Below, piece after piece: positions 8,001 through 16,421 of a DNA stretch of 41,741 bases. The notes under the pieces were generated by a model. That model did no database searches. It was not told where the DNA came from and saw only the letters and a program-made list of their open reading frames with translations. The translations under genes were made by a program, and so were the position numbers. How positions within the stretch are numbered: the first letter of the stretch is position 1; the number at the start of each line of letters is the position of its first letter. This stretch comes from Oscillibacter sp. (lineage in GTDB: Bacteria > Bacillota > Clostridia > Oscillospirales > Oscillospiraceae), in the NCBI GenBank assembly GCA_014799925.1, contig JAAVHC010000010.1, forward strand, positions 3,744-45,484, read 5' to 3'.

Positions 8001-8796
8001 AAGCATTCTCCTTATCACTTACATTGTTATGGCGCAATATTTCTTCAAAGCGATTGACAATTTTATCCTCCGGAGAAAAGTCACGCAAATCCTTTTTGAA
8101 TAGCGGTTTGATGCCAATCTTATAAGCCGTACTATCATCAGAGAAAACAAGATCATCGTACTCTTGCAGAGAATACGTTTCTTTCCAGACAGCAAACTTT
8201 TCTTCGGCAGTGTGGGCAGCTGTATAAAGCTGGATGCTCTTATCCTTCTTGGCAAGAGCTACAATATTAGGATCATCTGTACAGTTGATTGTGGGCGCTT
8301 TATATATAAGTTCGCTGCTGGGTAAATCGGAGGTGTATAAAATCAGCCATTTGGCAGCATGTTCCTGCTGCCAGTATGAGAATAATTGTCCACCGTCCGA
8401 ACGAGTCTCCTTATATGCTTTATCATACTCCCGGCCATAGGTTTTGCATTCAATGATGAAAAGCATCGAACCATCCGGTGCAGAAACACATATATCTGCA
8501 CGACCACTTTTGGAATCATGGCCTAGATGCCACTCTTTTTCAAGCTCAATATGTTCTGGCCGATACCCCTTTTCAAGTAGGCGATTTACGCATTCAAAAA
8601 CAACAAAGTTTTCATTTTGGTCAAACCCATCATTGCGCTCTCTTCCTCTGATTGAATCTGGGTATATTAATTTCCGAGCAGAAAAGTCTACTTTGAGCGA
8701 ACACGAAAACTGAGGGAAAGATTTTTCATAAATTGTCCCATTTTTAGAAAAGCCCAATTTCTGCAACAGGTTTTTCAGATTTGCTGTTGTAATCAT
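5077..8796 (-). CDS. Single-chain restriction-modification enzyme: nuclease, N6-adenine methylase and two target-recognition domains
   Basis: 1239 residues. Residues about 60-160 form a type I HsdR-N-like PD-(D/E)xK nuclease domain with ADICVS (Asp101) and FIIECK (Glu116, Lys118). The central gamma-class N6-methylase has SAM motif DYACGAGHF (456-464) and catalytic NPPY (541-544). The C-terminal third has two HsdS-like target-recognition modules; the first ends EIPVPPLPVQQQI and the second ends in a coiled helix. This is the layout of type IIG/BcgI-like or fused type I enzymes, cutting and methylating DNA from one polypeptide. GGAG lies 9 nt before the ATG. It stands alone, beside the relics of a type III methylase, so this looks like a defence locus with turnover. 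No frameshift is seen. Confidence 0.88.
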   Translation of the reverse strand: MITTANLKNLLQKLGFSKNGTIYEKSFPQFSCSLKVDFSARKLIYPDSIRGRERNDGFDQNENFVVFECVNRLLEKGYRPEHIELEKEWHLGHDSKSGRADICVSAPDGSMLFIIECKTYGREYDKAYKETRSDGGQLFSYWQQEHAAKWLILYTSDLPSSELIYKAPTINCTDDPNIVALAKKDKSIQLYTAAHTAEEKFAVWKETYSLQEYDDLVFSDDSTAYKIGIKPLFKKDLRDFSPEDKIVNRFEEILRHNNVSDKENAFNRLVALFICKLVDESTKGENDIVEFQYKQGTDTYETLQDRLQRLHQEGMEKFMREKIFYVPADYPEWLFATYTGQQRQKAIDDLKEKIRILKFYSNNDFSFKDVHNEELFYQNGKILVEVVQLFERYRIVYPSKHQFLGDLFEQLLNKGFKQNEGQFFTPMPITRFIWDSLPVYRLTHSEQGATYPKVVDYACGAGHFLTEAVEAINAFAENDGDNSWVRDHIFGIEKDYRLARVSKISLFMNGAGEGNIIFGDGLENVPDKQIESNSFDVLVANPPYSVAAFKQHLSLKNNHFELLNRIGDNGSEIEVLFVERIAQLLKPNGIAAVILPLPLLSKDSPSSYIGAREQILQNFYIRAVVQLGSKTFSATGQETVILFLEKFNEPPKKWGLISDSAKAILSGDDLSDWMDKDILEAYLRVIDISEDEYFSFVREEYTLQELSTSGYFKLYVEALLSSADLKNLLKSKTFLRKTQSEQEESILNHLYHGIKSIEYDKICYFAITYQQQTLVILSPVKDDEQKDFLGYKWSNAKGREGIKILKAGGKLYNDSDRAQEGTLASLIRHSFAGEPLNITEENAAYAGVVETYDMMNYARASFNKALKLYAKRIPTFQSKYPLCTLGSLSDEPKYGANEPAIAGNPEEDFRYIRITDITEDGYLGDEWMTSETIDEQYILQDKDFLFARTGATAGKTFLYEEKMGKAIYAGYLIRFRFHKESVLPKYVDSVLRLTPYKEWAEFNRRGRNINSQQFAQFEIPVPPLPVQQQIIDECTPIDDEYNATRMSIEAYRKEIKDLFETLESADQGEHRLSLSDTEKFSISIGKRILNTELIPDGTIPVFSANVKEPFGHVDKLLIEDFSQDSVLWGIDGDWMVSYYPKDKPFYPTDHCGVLRVRTGKVNPRYMAHVLEVEGQRMNFSRSYRASMDRIQGITFSVPDISLQNDAMDRVLVLERKIKAAEQKLIILGHQKSEIIQKFL

Positions 8797-9048
8797 TCTT
8801 CATTCTCCGTTTCTTTATCCTTTTGCTGCAGTTAGAAAATTGCCTTTTGCGCCTCAATCTCCGTACACAACTCTTTCACTGTTGATAGGTACAACTCATA
8901 TTTGGATGTAAAGGGCCACTCTCTACCACGCATTATAGAATATCTAATATTGTGAATCTGTGTTGCGCTGAAATGTGCACGCTGTCCACCTCTGTGGTGT
9001 GGCCCCTTTTCATACCGCGCTCATTTGCAAAAGTGTCCAATAATGCGT

Positions 9049-9412
9049 CTATGAGAGCATTTGCTTGTTCACTATCGCTAATCGAAATAAAAATAACTCC
9101 ATCATCCTAACGATAGATTTGCTGCCAACCTCAGTCGAAGATAACACCATGTTCAGCCAGTTGGTATGATTCCCGCCCATCGTCTCCTGGTTATATCTAG
9201 CAGTTTGAACAGTAATTCTTTGTGCTGAGTCAGCGGGTTGGCACAATCATCCGTGATGTATTCGCCGCAAAGGGAGCGTAACTTGTCGATATCCAGCCGC
9301 CCCTCGACGAAACTTTCCAGGAACACGGCACGGAACTTGTCCTTGTTGACGGTGTCAAGTTTTAAAGTGAACCCATCCAGTTTAATTGTTATCTTAATTG
9401 GTTCTCCATAAC
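9049..9412 (-). pseudogene. Remnant of a type III restriction Mod (DNA methylase) gene
   Basis: Read on the minus strand in shifting frames, the segment gives KDKFRAVFLESFVEGRLDID (the N-terminal LFPEAF-EGKVDFD region of type III Mod proteins), then NHTNWLNMVLS, then DDGVIFISISDSEQANALID (compare Mod DDGVIFISIDDNEQANL). Frame changes and stops separate these pieces, and the catalytic core between them is missing, so it is a deleted, decayed gene. A further unrecognised open piece (MRGREWPFTSKYELYLSTVK) extends to about 8834. The 8797-9048 stretch holds no other gene. Confidence 0.6.
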
Positions 9413-9712
9413 TTCCTTAGCCACAAGTTTATCTGCCAAATAGTTTCCGATAAAAGAAAGCTCACGGTAAAGTTGCTCATCCGGAACAAGTTCATATGAT
9501 ATGGCTGCCGCAGGGGTCTTGGGCATAAGAGTAATTTGGACAACAGGTTCATGTCCTCTGGCGTCTTTGATTTTTTCTATGGCCTTGTCTCGATTGTTTT
9601 GGTTGAAATAACCATACTGATTGTAGATTAACAACAAATTATCTATTTCCATGATGTCTTTGGCAGTCTTTTCTTTCTCCAATTCCTTGAATAGCGGATT
9701 TATATTGTTCAT
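9389..9712 (-). CDS. Hypothetical 107-residue protein upstream of the Mod remnant
   Basis: Soluble, mostly helical and not recognised. It begins MNNINPLFKELEKEKTAKDI and contains a proline-rich turn PKTPAAAISYELVP. A near-consensus promoter lies 46 bp upstream (9758-9786). The ribosome-binding site (AAAGGG, about 12 nt away) is weak. Its stop overlaps the first recognisable bases of the type III Mod remnant, so it was probably the first gene of that restriction operon and survived its decay. It could be an accessory protein of the system; no function can be assigned. Confidence 0.55.
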   Translation of the reverse strand: MNNINPLFKELEKEKTAKDIMEIDNLLLIYNQYGYFNQNNRDKAIEKIKDARGHEPVVQITLMPKTPAAAISYELVPDEQLYRELSFIGNYLADKLVAKEVMENQLR

Positions 9713-9757
9713 AGTAAAAAGTGCCCTTTCGTTTTTATTAGCTGGAGTATTTATAAA

Positions 9758-9786
9758 ATTATACTACAGAACCGCTAAAATGGCAA
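9758..9786 (-). promoter_or_regulatory. Sigma-A promoter for the 107-residue gene
   Basis: On the minus strand TTGCCA (9781-9786), a 17-bp spacer and TATAAT (9758-9763). Confidence 0.6.
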
Positions 9787-9869
9787 TTCTTCGCAGGAAA
9801 TAATTAACGGGAGCATCTATGTTTTCGATGCCCCCGCTAACTTACAAAATATTCTCAATAGAAATGATG

Positions 9870-9910
9870 AATCCGAACCCGTCCCCCACTTGGAGGACAG
9901 CGTTCGGATT
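9870..9910 (-). terminator. Hairpin terminator after tRNA-Pro
   Basis: AATCCGAAC (9870-9878) pairs with GTTCGGATT (9902-9910), and the inner GTCCCCC/GAGGAC partly pairs. It begins 10 nt after the CCA end of the tRNA on the minus strand and is followed by a T-rich stretch. Confidence 0.5.
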
Positions 9911-9919
9911 ATCATGAGA

Positions 9920-9995
9920 TGGTCCGAGTGACGGGATTTGAACCCACGGCCTCTTGGTCCCGAACCAAGCGCGCTACCAGCTGCGCTACACCCGG
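9920..9995 (-). tRNA. tRNA-Pro, anticodon CGG, CCA encoded
   Basis: A 76-nt cloverleaf. Acceptor CCGGGTG pairs with CACTCGG (one G-T pair), discriminator A, and CCA is encoded at 9920-9922. The anticodon arm CTTGG-TTCGGGA-CCAAG gives anticodon CGG. The T-arm carries GTTCAAATC. A near-perfect promoter lies 39 bp upstream and a hairpin follows. The adjacent mobile DNA ends close to its 3' side, but no duplicated tRNA tail was found. Confidence 0.95.
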
Positions 9996-10033
9996 ATCAA
10001 TCTGCTGTCATGGAACCCATGGCAACAGATAAT

Positions 10034-10062
10034 ATTATAAAGGTTCTTCTTTGATCTGTCAA
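10034..10062 (-). promoter_or_regulatory. Consensus promoter of tRNA-Pro
   Basis: On the minus strand TTGACA (10057-10062), a 17-bp spacer and TATAAT (10034-10039), a perfect sigma-A consensus as expected for a stable RNA gene. Confidence 0.8.
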
Positions 10063-10105
10063 GTAGGATTTTCAAATCCTGCCCCAAATATTTCCCGCTT
10101 GCCGC

Positions 10106-12118
10106 TTATCCGATTCCCAGTTCCACCCAAAGCTGACTGTAGAGCTGCTGCGTTTCCTGCGGAAGATTCTCGTAGACCTCGCACCGCTCCAGCACATCTG
10201 CGGGGGCGGCCATGATCTCATAGGTTTCCTGGTCCAATTCCTCTTCGTACAGCGCCTCATAGTACGCCGGGTACTCTTCCAGCGCCACCCGGTTGGGCGA
10301 GGCATAGCCGATATAGTCCATGTTGGCCAGGTTCGCTTCCGTAGAAGCGATAAAATTGATCCACGTTTCCGCTTCCAGCTTATGGGGCGCGCCTTTCAGC
10401 ACGCACATGGCGTCCACAAACCAGTTGGACCCCTCTTCCGGAATGACGAAAGCCAGATCGACGCCGTCCGCCTGGTTGCCCACCATCGACAGGTAATCTC
10501 CGGCATAGTAGGTGGCAATTGCGGCGTTGCCGCCCTCCATCTTCTGAAAGACCTCGTCCATCACCTTCCCCTGGAACACGCCCCGCCGGTTGGCATCCTC
10601 AATCAGGGCAAAAGCTTCCCGTATCTCCGTCTCATCGGTGGTGTTGACCGAGCAGCCCAGATAGAGCAGCGCCGCGCCCAGCGCGTCACGGGAGTTGTTG
10701 ATCAGAAGCACGTTCCCCGCGTACCGGTCGTCGTACAGCGCGCTCCAGCTGGTGATCTCCTCCTCCACCATATTGGTGTTGTAGATAATCCCCAGAGTGC
10801 CCCAGGTATAGGGAACGGTATATCGGTTCTCCGGGTCATAGCTCAGATGCCTGAACCGCTCGTCTATCAAAGAGAAGTTGGGAATATTCCCGTAGTCCAG
10901 CTCCTCCAGCATATCCTCCTCAATCAGCCTGGCAATCATATAATCCGAAGGCACCACCACATCATAGTCCGCGCCTCCGCTTTTCAGCAGGGAATAAAGC
11001 GTCTCATTGCTCTCTACTGTCTGATAGTTCACCCGGATGCCGGTCTCCTCCTCAAACTGGGTAATGAGGTCCGTATCAATATATTCGCCCCAGCTGCACA
11101 CATTGACCACAGGGCGGGAGCTGGTGGCCCCCCTCAGAAACATCACCGCCGCCACAAAGAAGCAGGCCATCACCGCGCCCGCGCCCCACTTTACCCAGCG
11201 CCACCCGGGACCGGAGGTCCGGGCCGCCAGACGCTCGATCAGCGAGGGCTTCCGGGGCTCCCTGCTGGCCTCCCTGTGTTCCATCCGCGCCTCCCGGACG
11301 TTGACGATCACCAGCAGCAGCAGCACCGTCAGAAACAGCAGGGTAGACACCGCGTTGATCTCCGGCGTGATCCGGCGCTTCGTCATCCCGTAAATCGTCA
11401 TCGCCAGGGTCGATGTGGAGGACCCGGCGGTGAAGTAGGAAATGACAAAGTCATCCACGCTCATGGTGAAGGCAATCAGCGCACCGGAGACAATGCCCGG
11501 CTTGATCTCCGGCAGGATGACCCGCCAAAAGGCCTGCATCCACGTGCAGCCCAGGTCCTGGGCCGCATCCACCAGATTCTTGTCCATCTGCCGCAGCCGG
11601 GGCGCTACGTTCAGAATCACATAGGGGATATTGAACGCAATGTGGGCCAGCAGCAGCGTCCCGAAGCCCAGCGTCAGCCGGGTGGGCAGCTCCACCGCGC
11701 TCTGGATGCCATTGAACCACCTGGCGAAGCTCCCCCACCCCTGAAAAAAGGCCACAAAAAACAGGCAGAGGCTGACGCCGGTCACAATGTCCGCGTTCAT
11801 CATGGGGATGTCGTTGACCACCAGGAGGGCGTCCCGCTTCCGCCTGCTGAGGCTGTACAGCCCAATGGCGGCGAAGGTGCCCGCCGCGGTCGAGATCACC
11901 GTAGCCAGCAGGCTCACCAGCAGGGTCATATACAGGCTCTCCATGATCAGCCGGTTCTGGAACAGTTGGTTATACCAGTGAAGGGAGAACCCCCTCCATA
12001 CGGCGCTGCTGTCCCCGGCGTTGAAGGAGAATATAATCAGCAGGATAATGGGCAGATACAGGAAGAGGAACATCAACCCGATCAGGAGGCGGCTGCCGCC
12101 GCGATTTGCTTTTTTCAT
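10106..12118 (-). CDS. potCD: Spermidine/putrescine ABC transporter, permease PotC fused to binding protein PotD
   Basis: 670 residues. Residues 1 to about 290 are a PotC-type permease with about six membrane helices and the ATPase-contact EAA loop (DAAQDLGCTWMQAFWRVILP). After a charged cytoplasmic linker, a single helix near 310-335 (AVMACFFVAAVMFLRG) replaces the signal peptide and anchors a PotD-type solute-binding domain (NVCSWGEYIDTDLITQFEEE to the end) outside the cell. Potential polyamine-binding residues include the WGEY and SDYM segments. AGGAGGGA precedes the ATG. It is the last gene of potA-potB-potCD, separated from potB by 166 bp of hairpin repeats. PotCD fusions are known in Gram-positive bacteria. 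The substrate, spermidine or putrescine, is inferred. Confidence 0.92.
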   Translation of the reverse strand: MKKANRGGSRLLIGLMFLFLYLPIILLIIFSFNAGDSSAVWRGFSLHWYNQLFQNRLIMESLYMTLLVSLLATVISTAAGTFAAIGLYSLSRRKRDALLVVNDIPMMNADIVTGVSLCLFFVAFFQGWGSFARWFNGIQSAVELPTRLTLGFGTLLLAHIAFNIPYVILNVAPRLRQMDKNLVDAAQDLGCTWMQAFWRVILPEIKPGIVSGALIAFTMSVDDFVISYFTAGSSTSTLAMTIYGMTKRRITPEINAVSTLLFLTVLLLLVIVNVREARMEHREASREPRKPSLIERLAARTSGPGWRWVKWGAGAVMACFFVAAVMFLRGATSSRPVVNVCSWGEYIDTDLITQFEEETGIRVNYQTVESNETLYSLLKSGGADYDVVVPSDYMIARLIEEDMLEELDYGNIPNFSLIDERFRHLSYDPENRYTVPYTWGTLGIIYNTNMVEEEITSWSALYDDRYAGNVLLINNSRDALGAALLYLGCSVNTTDETEIREAFALIEDANRRGVFQGKVMDEVFQKMEGGNAAIATYYAGDYLSMVGNQADGVDLAFVIPEEGSNWFVDAMCVLKGAPHKLEAETWINFIASTEANLANMDYIGYASPNRVALEEYPAYYEALYEEELDQETYEIMAAPADVLERCEVYENLPQETQQLYSQLWVELGIG

Positions 12119-12155
12119 GCAAGCTCCCTCCTCTCGACACCGTGCGGAAATCCGA

Positions 12156-12265
12156 GACAAAGTAAGCATAAAAGAGCGAGGATAAAGTCCTTTTTGCTTA
12201 CTTTGTCTTTCCGTGGGCCGCCTGCGGCAGCCTTGACGGCTGCCAGTGCCCGCTGTGCGGGCACT
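12156..12265. repeat. Cluster of three hairpins inside the pot operon
   Basis: GACAAAGTAAGCA (12156-12168) pairs perfectly with 12195-12207. GGCAGCC (12226-12232) pairs with 12238-12244. AGTGCCCG (12245-12252) pairs with 12258-12265. They fill the potB-potCD gap and look like a composite REP/MITE-type insertion that could damp or stabilise the downstream message. Confidence 0.65.
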
Positions 12266-12284
12266 GCACGCAAGAAAAAGCAAG

Positions 12285-13139
12285 TCACAGCATCACCGCC
12301 TGTTCCTCACCCTCGCCGAAGTGATTCATCACCACCATGCACACCACCACGATCACCATCATCACCAGGGAGATGGCCGCGCCCAGATGGGGGTTGTAAG
12401 CCCCGCCCAGAAACTGCTGCTCAATGAGGTCGCCCAGCATCATCTGGGTGCCGCCGCCCAGCAGGCGGGAGATGGCGAAGGTGGACACCGACGGCACAAA
12501 CACCATCGTCACGCCGGAAAGCACGCCGGGGAGGCTCAGAGGCAGAATGACCTTCCGGAACACGCGGGCGGAGCCGGCCCCCAGATCACGGGCGGCCTCC
12601 AGCAGGCTGCGGTCCATTTTCTCAATCACCGAGTAGATGGGCAGGATCATAAAGGGCAGATAGTTATACACCATGCCCAGCACCACCGCCCCCTGGGTGT
12701 TGATCATGGGGAAATACTCAAAGCTGGTGCCAAACAGGCCGTTTATAAGGCGAAACAGCCCGATGGCGGAGAAGAACCGGTTCAACAGGCCGTTGTTTTC
12801 CAGAACGGACATCCAGGAGTAGGTCCGCAGCAGGAAGTTCATCCACATGGGCAGCATGATCAGCGCCATGGCAATCCGCTGAAACCGGGGACCTTCGCGG
12901 GAAATGAAGTAGGCCGCCGGATAGCCGATGAGCAGACAGATCAGGGTAGCCAGAATGGCCAGCCAGAAGGACCGGGTAAATACCGCCGCGTAGGTGCCCA
13001 TCCGGGCAAAGTTCTCAAAGGTGAACCCGCCCTCAGCGGTGGAGAAGGCGTAAATCACCACCATAATGATGGGGGCCACCACAAACAGGGCCATCCAGCC
13101 CACGTAGGGCACGGCGAAAAGGGAGCGCTTATTCTTCAT
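12285..13139 (-). CDS. potB: Spermidine/putrescine ABC transporter permease PotB
   Basis: 284 residues, six predicted membrane helices, beginning [20 protein letters not shown]. The EAA loop [20 protein letters not shown], which docks to the ATPase, is followed by the typical [11 protein letters not shown]. It forms the inner-membrane channel together with PotC. Its start lies inside the end of potA (11-nt overlap), so the two are translationally coupled; the long upstream extension of the frame overlaps potA and has no ribosome-binding site. The gene ends at 12285, just before the repeat-filled gap to potCD. Confidence 0.93.
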   Translation of the reverse strand: MKNKRSLFAVPYVGWMALFVVAPIIMVVIYAFSTAEGGFTFENFARMGTYAAVFTRSFWLAILATLICLLIGYPAAYFISREGPRFQRIAMALIMLPMWMNFLLRTYSWMSVLENNGLLNRFFSAIGLFRLINGLFGTSFEYFPMINTQGAVVLGMVYNYLPFMILPIYSVIEKMDRSLLEAARDLGAGSARVFRKVILPLSLPGVLSGVTMVFVPSVSTFAISRLLGGGTQMMLGDLIEQQFLGGAYNPHLGAAISLVMMVIVVVCMVVMNHFGEGEEQAVML

Positions 13140-14304
13140 CGCCGTCCTCCCCCTCCTCCAAGAGGCTGACGTCTTCCAGCTCGTCGTACTCCTCGGAGTA
13201 GGAGGAATAGTCGCCGAACATGCCGGAATACTCACTCTTGCGCATGATATGGATATCGTCCGGGTTGAGGATGATGCCGATGGTTTCCCCCTCCGGGTGG
13301 TAATCCGTGGTCTGGATCAGCCACTTGAATCCCTTGAAATCCACAATGGTGTCGTAGTGGACGCCCTTGAAGGTCACGCTGGTCACCGTGCCGTTGAGCT
13401 GACCCTTGTCCGTCGGCACGATGTCCACGTCCTCGGGCCGGATGACCACGTCCACCGGCTCCATGGGGGCAAAGCCCTTGTCCAGGCACCTGAACTTCCG
13501 GTTGAAGAACTCCACCACGTAGTCCTCGTGCATGACGCCGTCCAGGATGTTGCTCTCGCCGATAAAGTCCGCCACAAAGGCGTTTTTCGGCTCGTTGTAG
13601 ATATCCTCCGGCGTACCGATCTGCTGAATGCGGCCCTGGTCCATGACCACGATGGTATCGCTCATGGCAAGGGCCTCCTCCTGGTCGTGGGTGACATAGA
13701 TGAAGGTAATCCCCAGCTGCTGCTGGATGCGCTTCAGCTCGCTCTGCATGTCCTTCCGCAGCCGAAGGTCCAGCGCCCCCAGGGGCTCGTCCAGCAGCAG
13801 CACCTTGGGCCGGTTGACCAGCGCCCTCGCGATGGCCACCCGCTGCTGCTGGCCGCCGGAGAGCTCGGTGATGCGGCGGTTCTCAAAGCCCTTCAGGCTC
13901 ACCACCTCCAGCATCTCCAGCACCCGCTGCCGGATCTCCTCCTCAGGAATTTTCACCTTTTTCTTCCGTCCGCCCTCCATCTCCGTCTTGGGGATCCTGA
14001 GGCCGAAGGCCACGTTCTCAAAGACATTGAGATGGGGAAACAGGGCGTACCGCTGGAAGACAGTGTTGACCTGCCGCAGATTCGGCGGAATATCGTTAAT
14101 CCTCACCCCGTCGAACAGCACTTCTCCCGAAGTGGGCGTTAAAAAGCCGCCAATGATGCGCAAGGTGGTCGTCTTGCCGCAGCCACTGGGTCCGAGCAGT
14201 GTGAGGAACTCACTGTCATTGATATAAAGATTGATGTGATCGAGAACCAGCTCGCCGTTAAACGCCATGCAGCAATCTGCAAGGCTGATCAACTTTTTGG
14301 ACAT
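13129..14304 (-). CDS. potA: Spermidine/putrescine ABC transporter ATP-binding protein PotA
   Basis: 391 residues. Walker [11 protein letters not shown]-loop [17 protein letters not shown], signature [15 protein letters not shown], Walker [13 protein letters not shown] and H-loop VTHDQEEA are all intact. The C-terminal part is a TOBE regulatory domain ([10 protein letters not shown]). An unusual acidic Asp/Glu/Ser-rich tail of about 40 residues ends the protein. GGGGGAGG lies 5 nt before the ATG at 14304, which decides the start against one eight codons upstream. First gene of the pot operon; it energises polyamine import. Confidence 0.95.
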   Translation of the reverse strand: MSKKLISLADCCMAFNGELVLDHINLYINDSEFLTLLGPSGCGKTTTLRIIGGFLTPTSGEVLFDGVRINDIPPNLRQVNTVFQRYALFPHLNVFENVAFGLRIPKTEMEGGRKKKVKIPEEEIRQRVLEMLEVVSLKGFENRRITELSGGQQQRVAIARALVNRPKVLLLDEPLGALDLRLRKDMQSELKRIQQQLGITFIYVTHDQEEALAMSDTIVVMDQGRIQQIGTPEDIYNEPKNAFVADFIGESNILDGVMHEDYVVEFFNRKFRCLDKGFAPMEPVDVVIRPEDVDIVPTDKGQLNGTVTSVTFKGVHYDTIVDFKGFKWLIQTTDYHPEGETIGIILNPDDIHIMRKSEYSGMFGDYSSYSEEYDELEDVSLLEEGEDGDEE

Positions 14305-14362
14305 TATCCTCCCCCATTCCTTTTTCACAGTGTGACACTCCGCGAGGAAACGCGAAGCACAG

Positions 14363-14410
14363 AAAAATTGCCTGCTTTCCTGAGTATCTTTCCCCCAGGA
14401 AAACAGGCAA
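14363..14410 (-). terminator. Intrinsic terminator after the two-component operon
   Basis: A 15-bp stem with one mismatch (14368-14382 with 14396-14410, TTGCCTG at the base) is followed on the minus strand by TTTTT (14363-14367). It closes the histidine-kinase transcript but also sits directly at the start point predicted from the potA promoter at 14415-14444. Confidence 0.7.
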
Positions 14411-14414
14411 ATTA

Positions 14415-14444
14415 ACTATAGCTGTTTTGTGTCGAAATGTCAAT
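14415..14444 (-). promoter_or_regulatory. Candidate potA promoter
   Basis: On the minus strand TTGACA (14439-14444), an 18-bp spacer and TATAGT (14415-14420). The start point would be near 14408, that is, inside the terminator hairpin described next to it. The potA leader would be about 100 nt. Confidence 0.5.
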
Positions 14445-14471
14445 AATTTTTCATAAAATGTTTCAATGTTT

Positions 14472-16355
14472 TTATGCCCGCAGGGTCAGCTCCGCCTTGA
14501 ACAGGTCCCCGTCCACGCTCAGGCTGAACCCGCCGCCCATCAGGTCCATGAGGCTCCTGGCGATGTTCAGGCCCAGGCCGCTGCCCTCGGTGTGCCGGGA
14601 GGCGTCCCCCCGGACGAAACGCTCCATCAGCTCGTCGGCGGACACGTTCAGCGGGTCCCTGGAGATGTTCTTCATGGAGAGGAGCACCTTTCCGTCCCTG
14701 GCGCTGAGGTCCACGTACACCCGCGTGCCCGCCATGGCGTACTTGCACACGTTGCTCAGCAGGTTGTCCAGCACCCGCCACAGCAGCCGCCCGTCCGCCA
14801 GGGCCATGACGTTCCCCTCGTAAGTATTCACGATGACGTCCAGCTTCCCGGCGGCCAGCTTCTCGTCATAGTCCCCGATGGCCTGATGAATGATCTCGTT
14901 GACCACGATGGGCTCCAGGTTTACGGCCATGTTGCCGGTGGACGCTTTGCTGGCCTCCACCAGATCCTCCGTCAGCTTTCTCAGCCGGTTGGCCTGCCGG
15001 TCCAATACCGCCACGTACTCCCCGGCCGCGGGCGACAGATCCTCCTTTTTCAGCAGGTCCACGTAGTTGACGATGCTGGTGAGAGGCGTCTTGATGTCGT
15101 GGGAGACGTTGGTGATGAGCTCGGTCTTCAGCCGCTCGCTCTTGAGCCGCTGCTCCACCGCCTTGTTCATGCCCACGCCGATGGCGTTCAGGTCCTCGGC
15201 GTGGTGCTTCACGTCAAAGTACATCTTCTCCGTGTCCAGCTGGGCCTCCAGATCCCCGGCGGCCAGGGCGGAGCCCATGTCCCGGACCCTCTGGAGCTGG
15301 ATGGTCAGCCACGCCGCGCCTGCCAGCAGCACCATGTCCAGCAGTACAGTTACCAGGAAGATCAGGAGGCTGCCGTCAAAAACGAAGAAGAGGAGCACCA
15401 TCACAGACTGGAACCCCAGGCACCCCAGCGCCGCCAGGATCACCCTCCAGGTCATGGGCAGGATGCTCACCAGCTCCGTCAGCGCCCGCCAGAACCGCTT
15501 CCACGTCCGGGCGGTCCAGCGGCACAGCCGCCAGCAGATGGTGTTGCGCCACCACTTGCCCTTTTTGAACCGCGTGACCAGGGTCAGCAGCGTGGCCAGC
15601 GCGATTGCCGTACAGCCCAGAGCGGACAGACAGCAAATGGCGATTTCCAGCGCCATGGGCATTCCGTCCATAGCGACCATGGCCGGGAGTATCGCCAGAC
15701 AGAACAGAAGGCAGGCCAGACACAGGTACAGATCCAGCGGCACCCGGTCCTGCCAGTTGAGGGAGATGCCCTCCCTTCCCGCCTTGTGTCCGGCGGCGCA
15801 GAAGAGGAACGTCAGCGCGGCCAGGGCGACGATATACAGAATCACCGTCAGCAGCATCGTCGCGCTGAAGGACAGGCTGTGGAGCGTATTGTAGATGCCA
15901 TACCGGATGGAAAAATTGCTTCCGTTGGGATATATATTGGTCAGATAGCCTACCACGGTGTAATATTCCGTGTCCCCGGTTTTCACCGTCTTCTCCAGAC
16001 GGCACATGTAGTTCTCCGGGACCTCCCCCCAGCCGCCCAGCGGCGTTCCGCCGGCCGATTCCCCTTCATAGACCAGCGCGGCGAAGCCTCCGGCCCGCTC
16101 CAGCTCAGTCTGGTAATAATAGGAGGAGTACGAGCCATTCACTGCCCTGACATAATAAACGGCGTCAATCATGGCGCGGTTGAGAGCCTCTTTGCCCATG
16201 GGGTCGTCCTGGAATTCATTGGCCACGCCGTAGCCGCTGGAGATAAGGGTCACCGCAAAGGTGCCCAGCACCGCCCCCGCTCCCGCCGTGAACACCAGCA
16301 GAAGCGCAACGCACTTCGCCAGCAGGCTCTGCCGCAGGTCTTTTTTCTTTTCCAC
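14472..16355 (-). CDS. Membrane sensor histidine kinase
   Basis: 627 residues, GTG start with AAGAAGGGA five bases upstream. An N-terminal helix (about 10-37), an extracytoplasmic loop, then about six more membrane segments (about 180-340) precede a HAMP-like stretch. The dimerisation box NVSHDIKTPLTSI contains phospho-acceptor His419. The ATPase domain has an N-box (LLSNVCKYA) and GSGLGLNIARSLMDLM near the end. It would autophosphorylate on a signal at the membrane and pass phosphate to the response regulator encoded 66 bp upstream. The signal is unknown; the kinase core resembles VanS-type kinases that respond to envelope stress or antibiotics. Confidence 0.92.
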   Translation of the reverse strand: MEKKKDLRQSLLAKCVALLLVFTAGAGAVLGTFAVTLISSGYGVANEFQDDPMGKEALNRAMIDAVYYVRAVNGSYSSYYYQTELERAGGFAALVYEGESAGGTPLGGWGEVPENYMCRLEKTVKTGDTEYYTVVGYLTNIYPNGSNFSIRYGIYNTLHSLSFSATMLLTVILYIVALAALTFLFCAAGHKAGREGISLNWQDRVPLDLYLCLACLLFCLAILPAMVAMDGMPMALEIAICCLSALGCTAIALATLLTLVTRFKKGKWWRNTICWRLCRWTARTWKRFWRALTELVSILPMTWRVILAALGCLGFQSVMVLLFFVFDGSLLIFLVTVLLDMVLLAGAAWLTIQLQRVRDMGSALAAGDLEAQLDTEKMYFDVKHHAEDLNAIGVGMNKAVEQRLKSERLKTELITNVSHDIKTPLTSIVNYVDLLKKEDLSPAAGEYVAVLDRQANRLRKLTEDLVEASKASTGNMAVNLEPIVVNEIIHQAIGDYDEKLAAGKLDVIVNTYEGNVMALADGRLLWRVLDNLLSNVCKYAMAGTRVYVDLSARDGKVLLSMKNISRDPLNVSADELMERFVRGDASRHTEGSGLGLNIARSLMDLMGGGFSLSVDGDLFKAELTLRA

Positions 16356-16421
16356 ATCGGTCCCTTCTTTCTTATCGGATCACATCTGTCCTCTGCCCAG
16401 GTCCGGCAGCGCCGCTTCGCG

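Noticed and set aside
9920-9995. tRNA-Pro as attachment site for an integrated element
   Set aside because: No duplicated 3' end of the tRNA was found in the window and the only adjacent recombinase is a serine type 7 kb away.
10382-12427. Long plus-strand open frame opposite potCD
   Set aside because: Antisense shadow with a Gln/His/Gly/Arg-rich translation and no family motif, while the opposite strand encodes an unmistakable PotCD.
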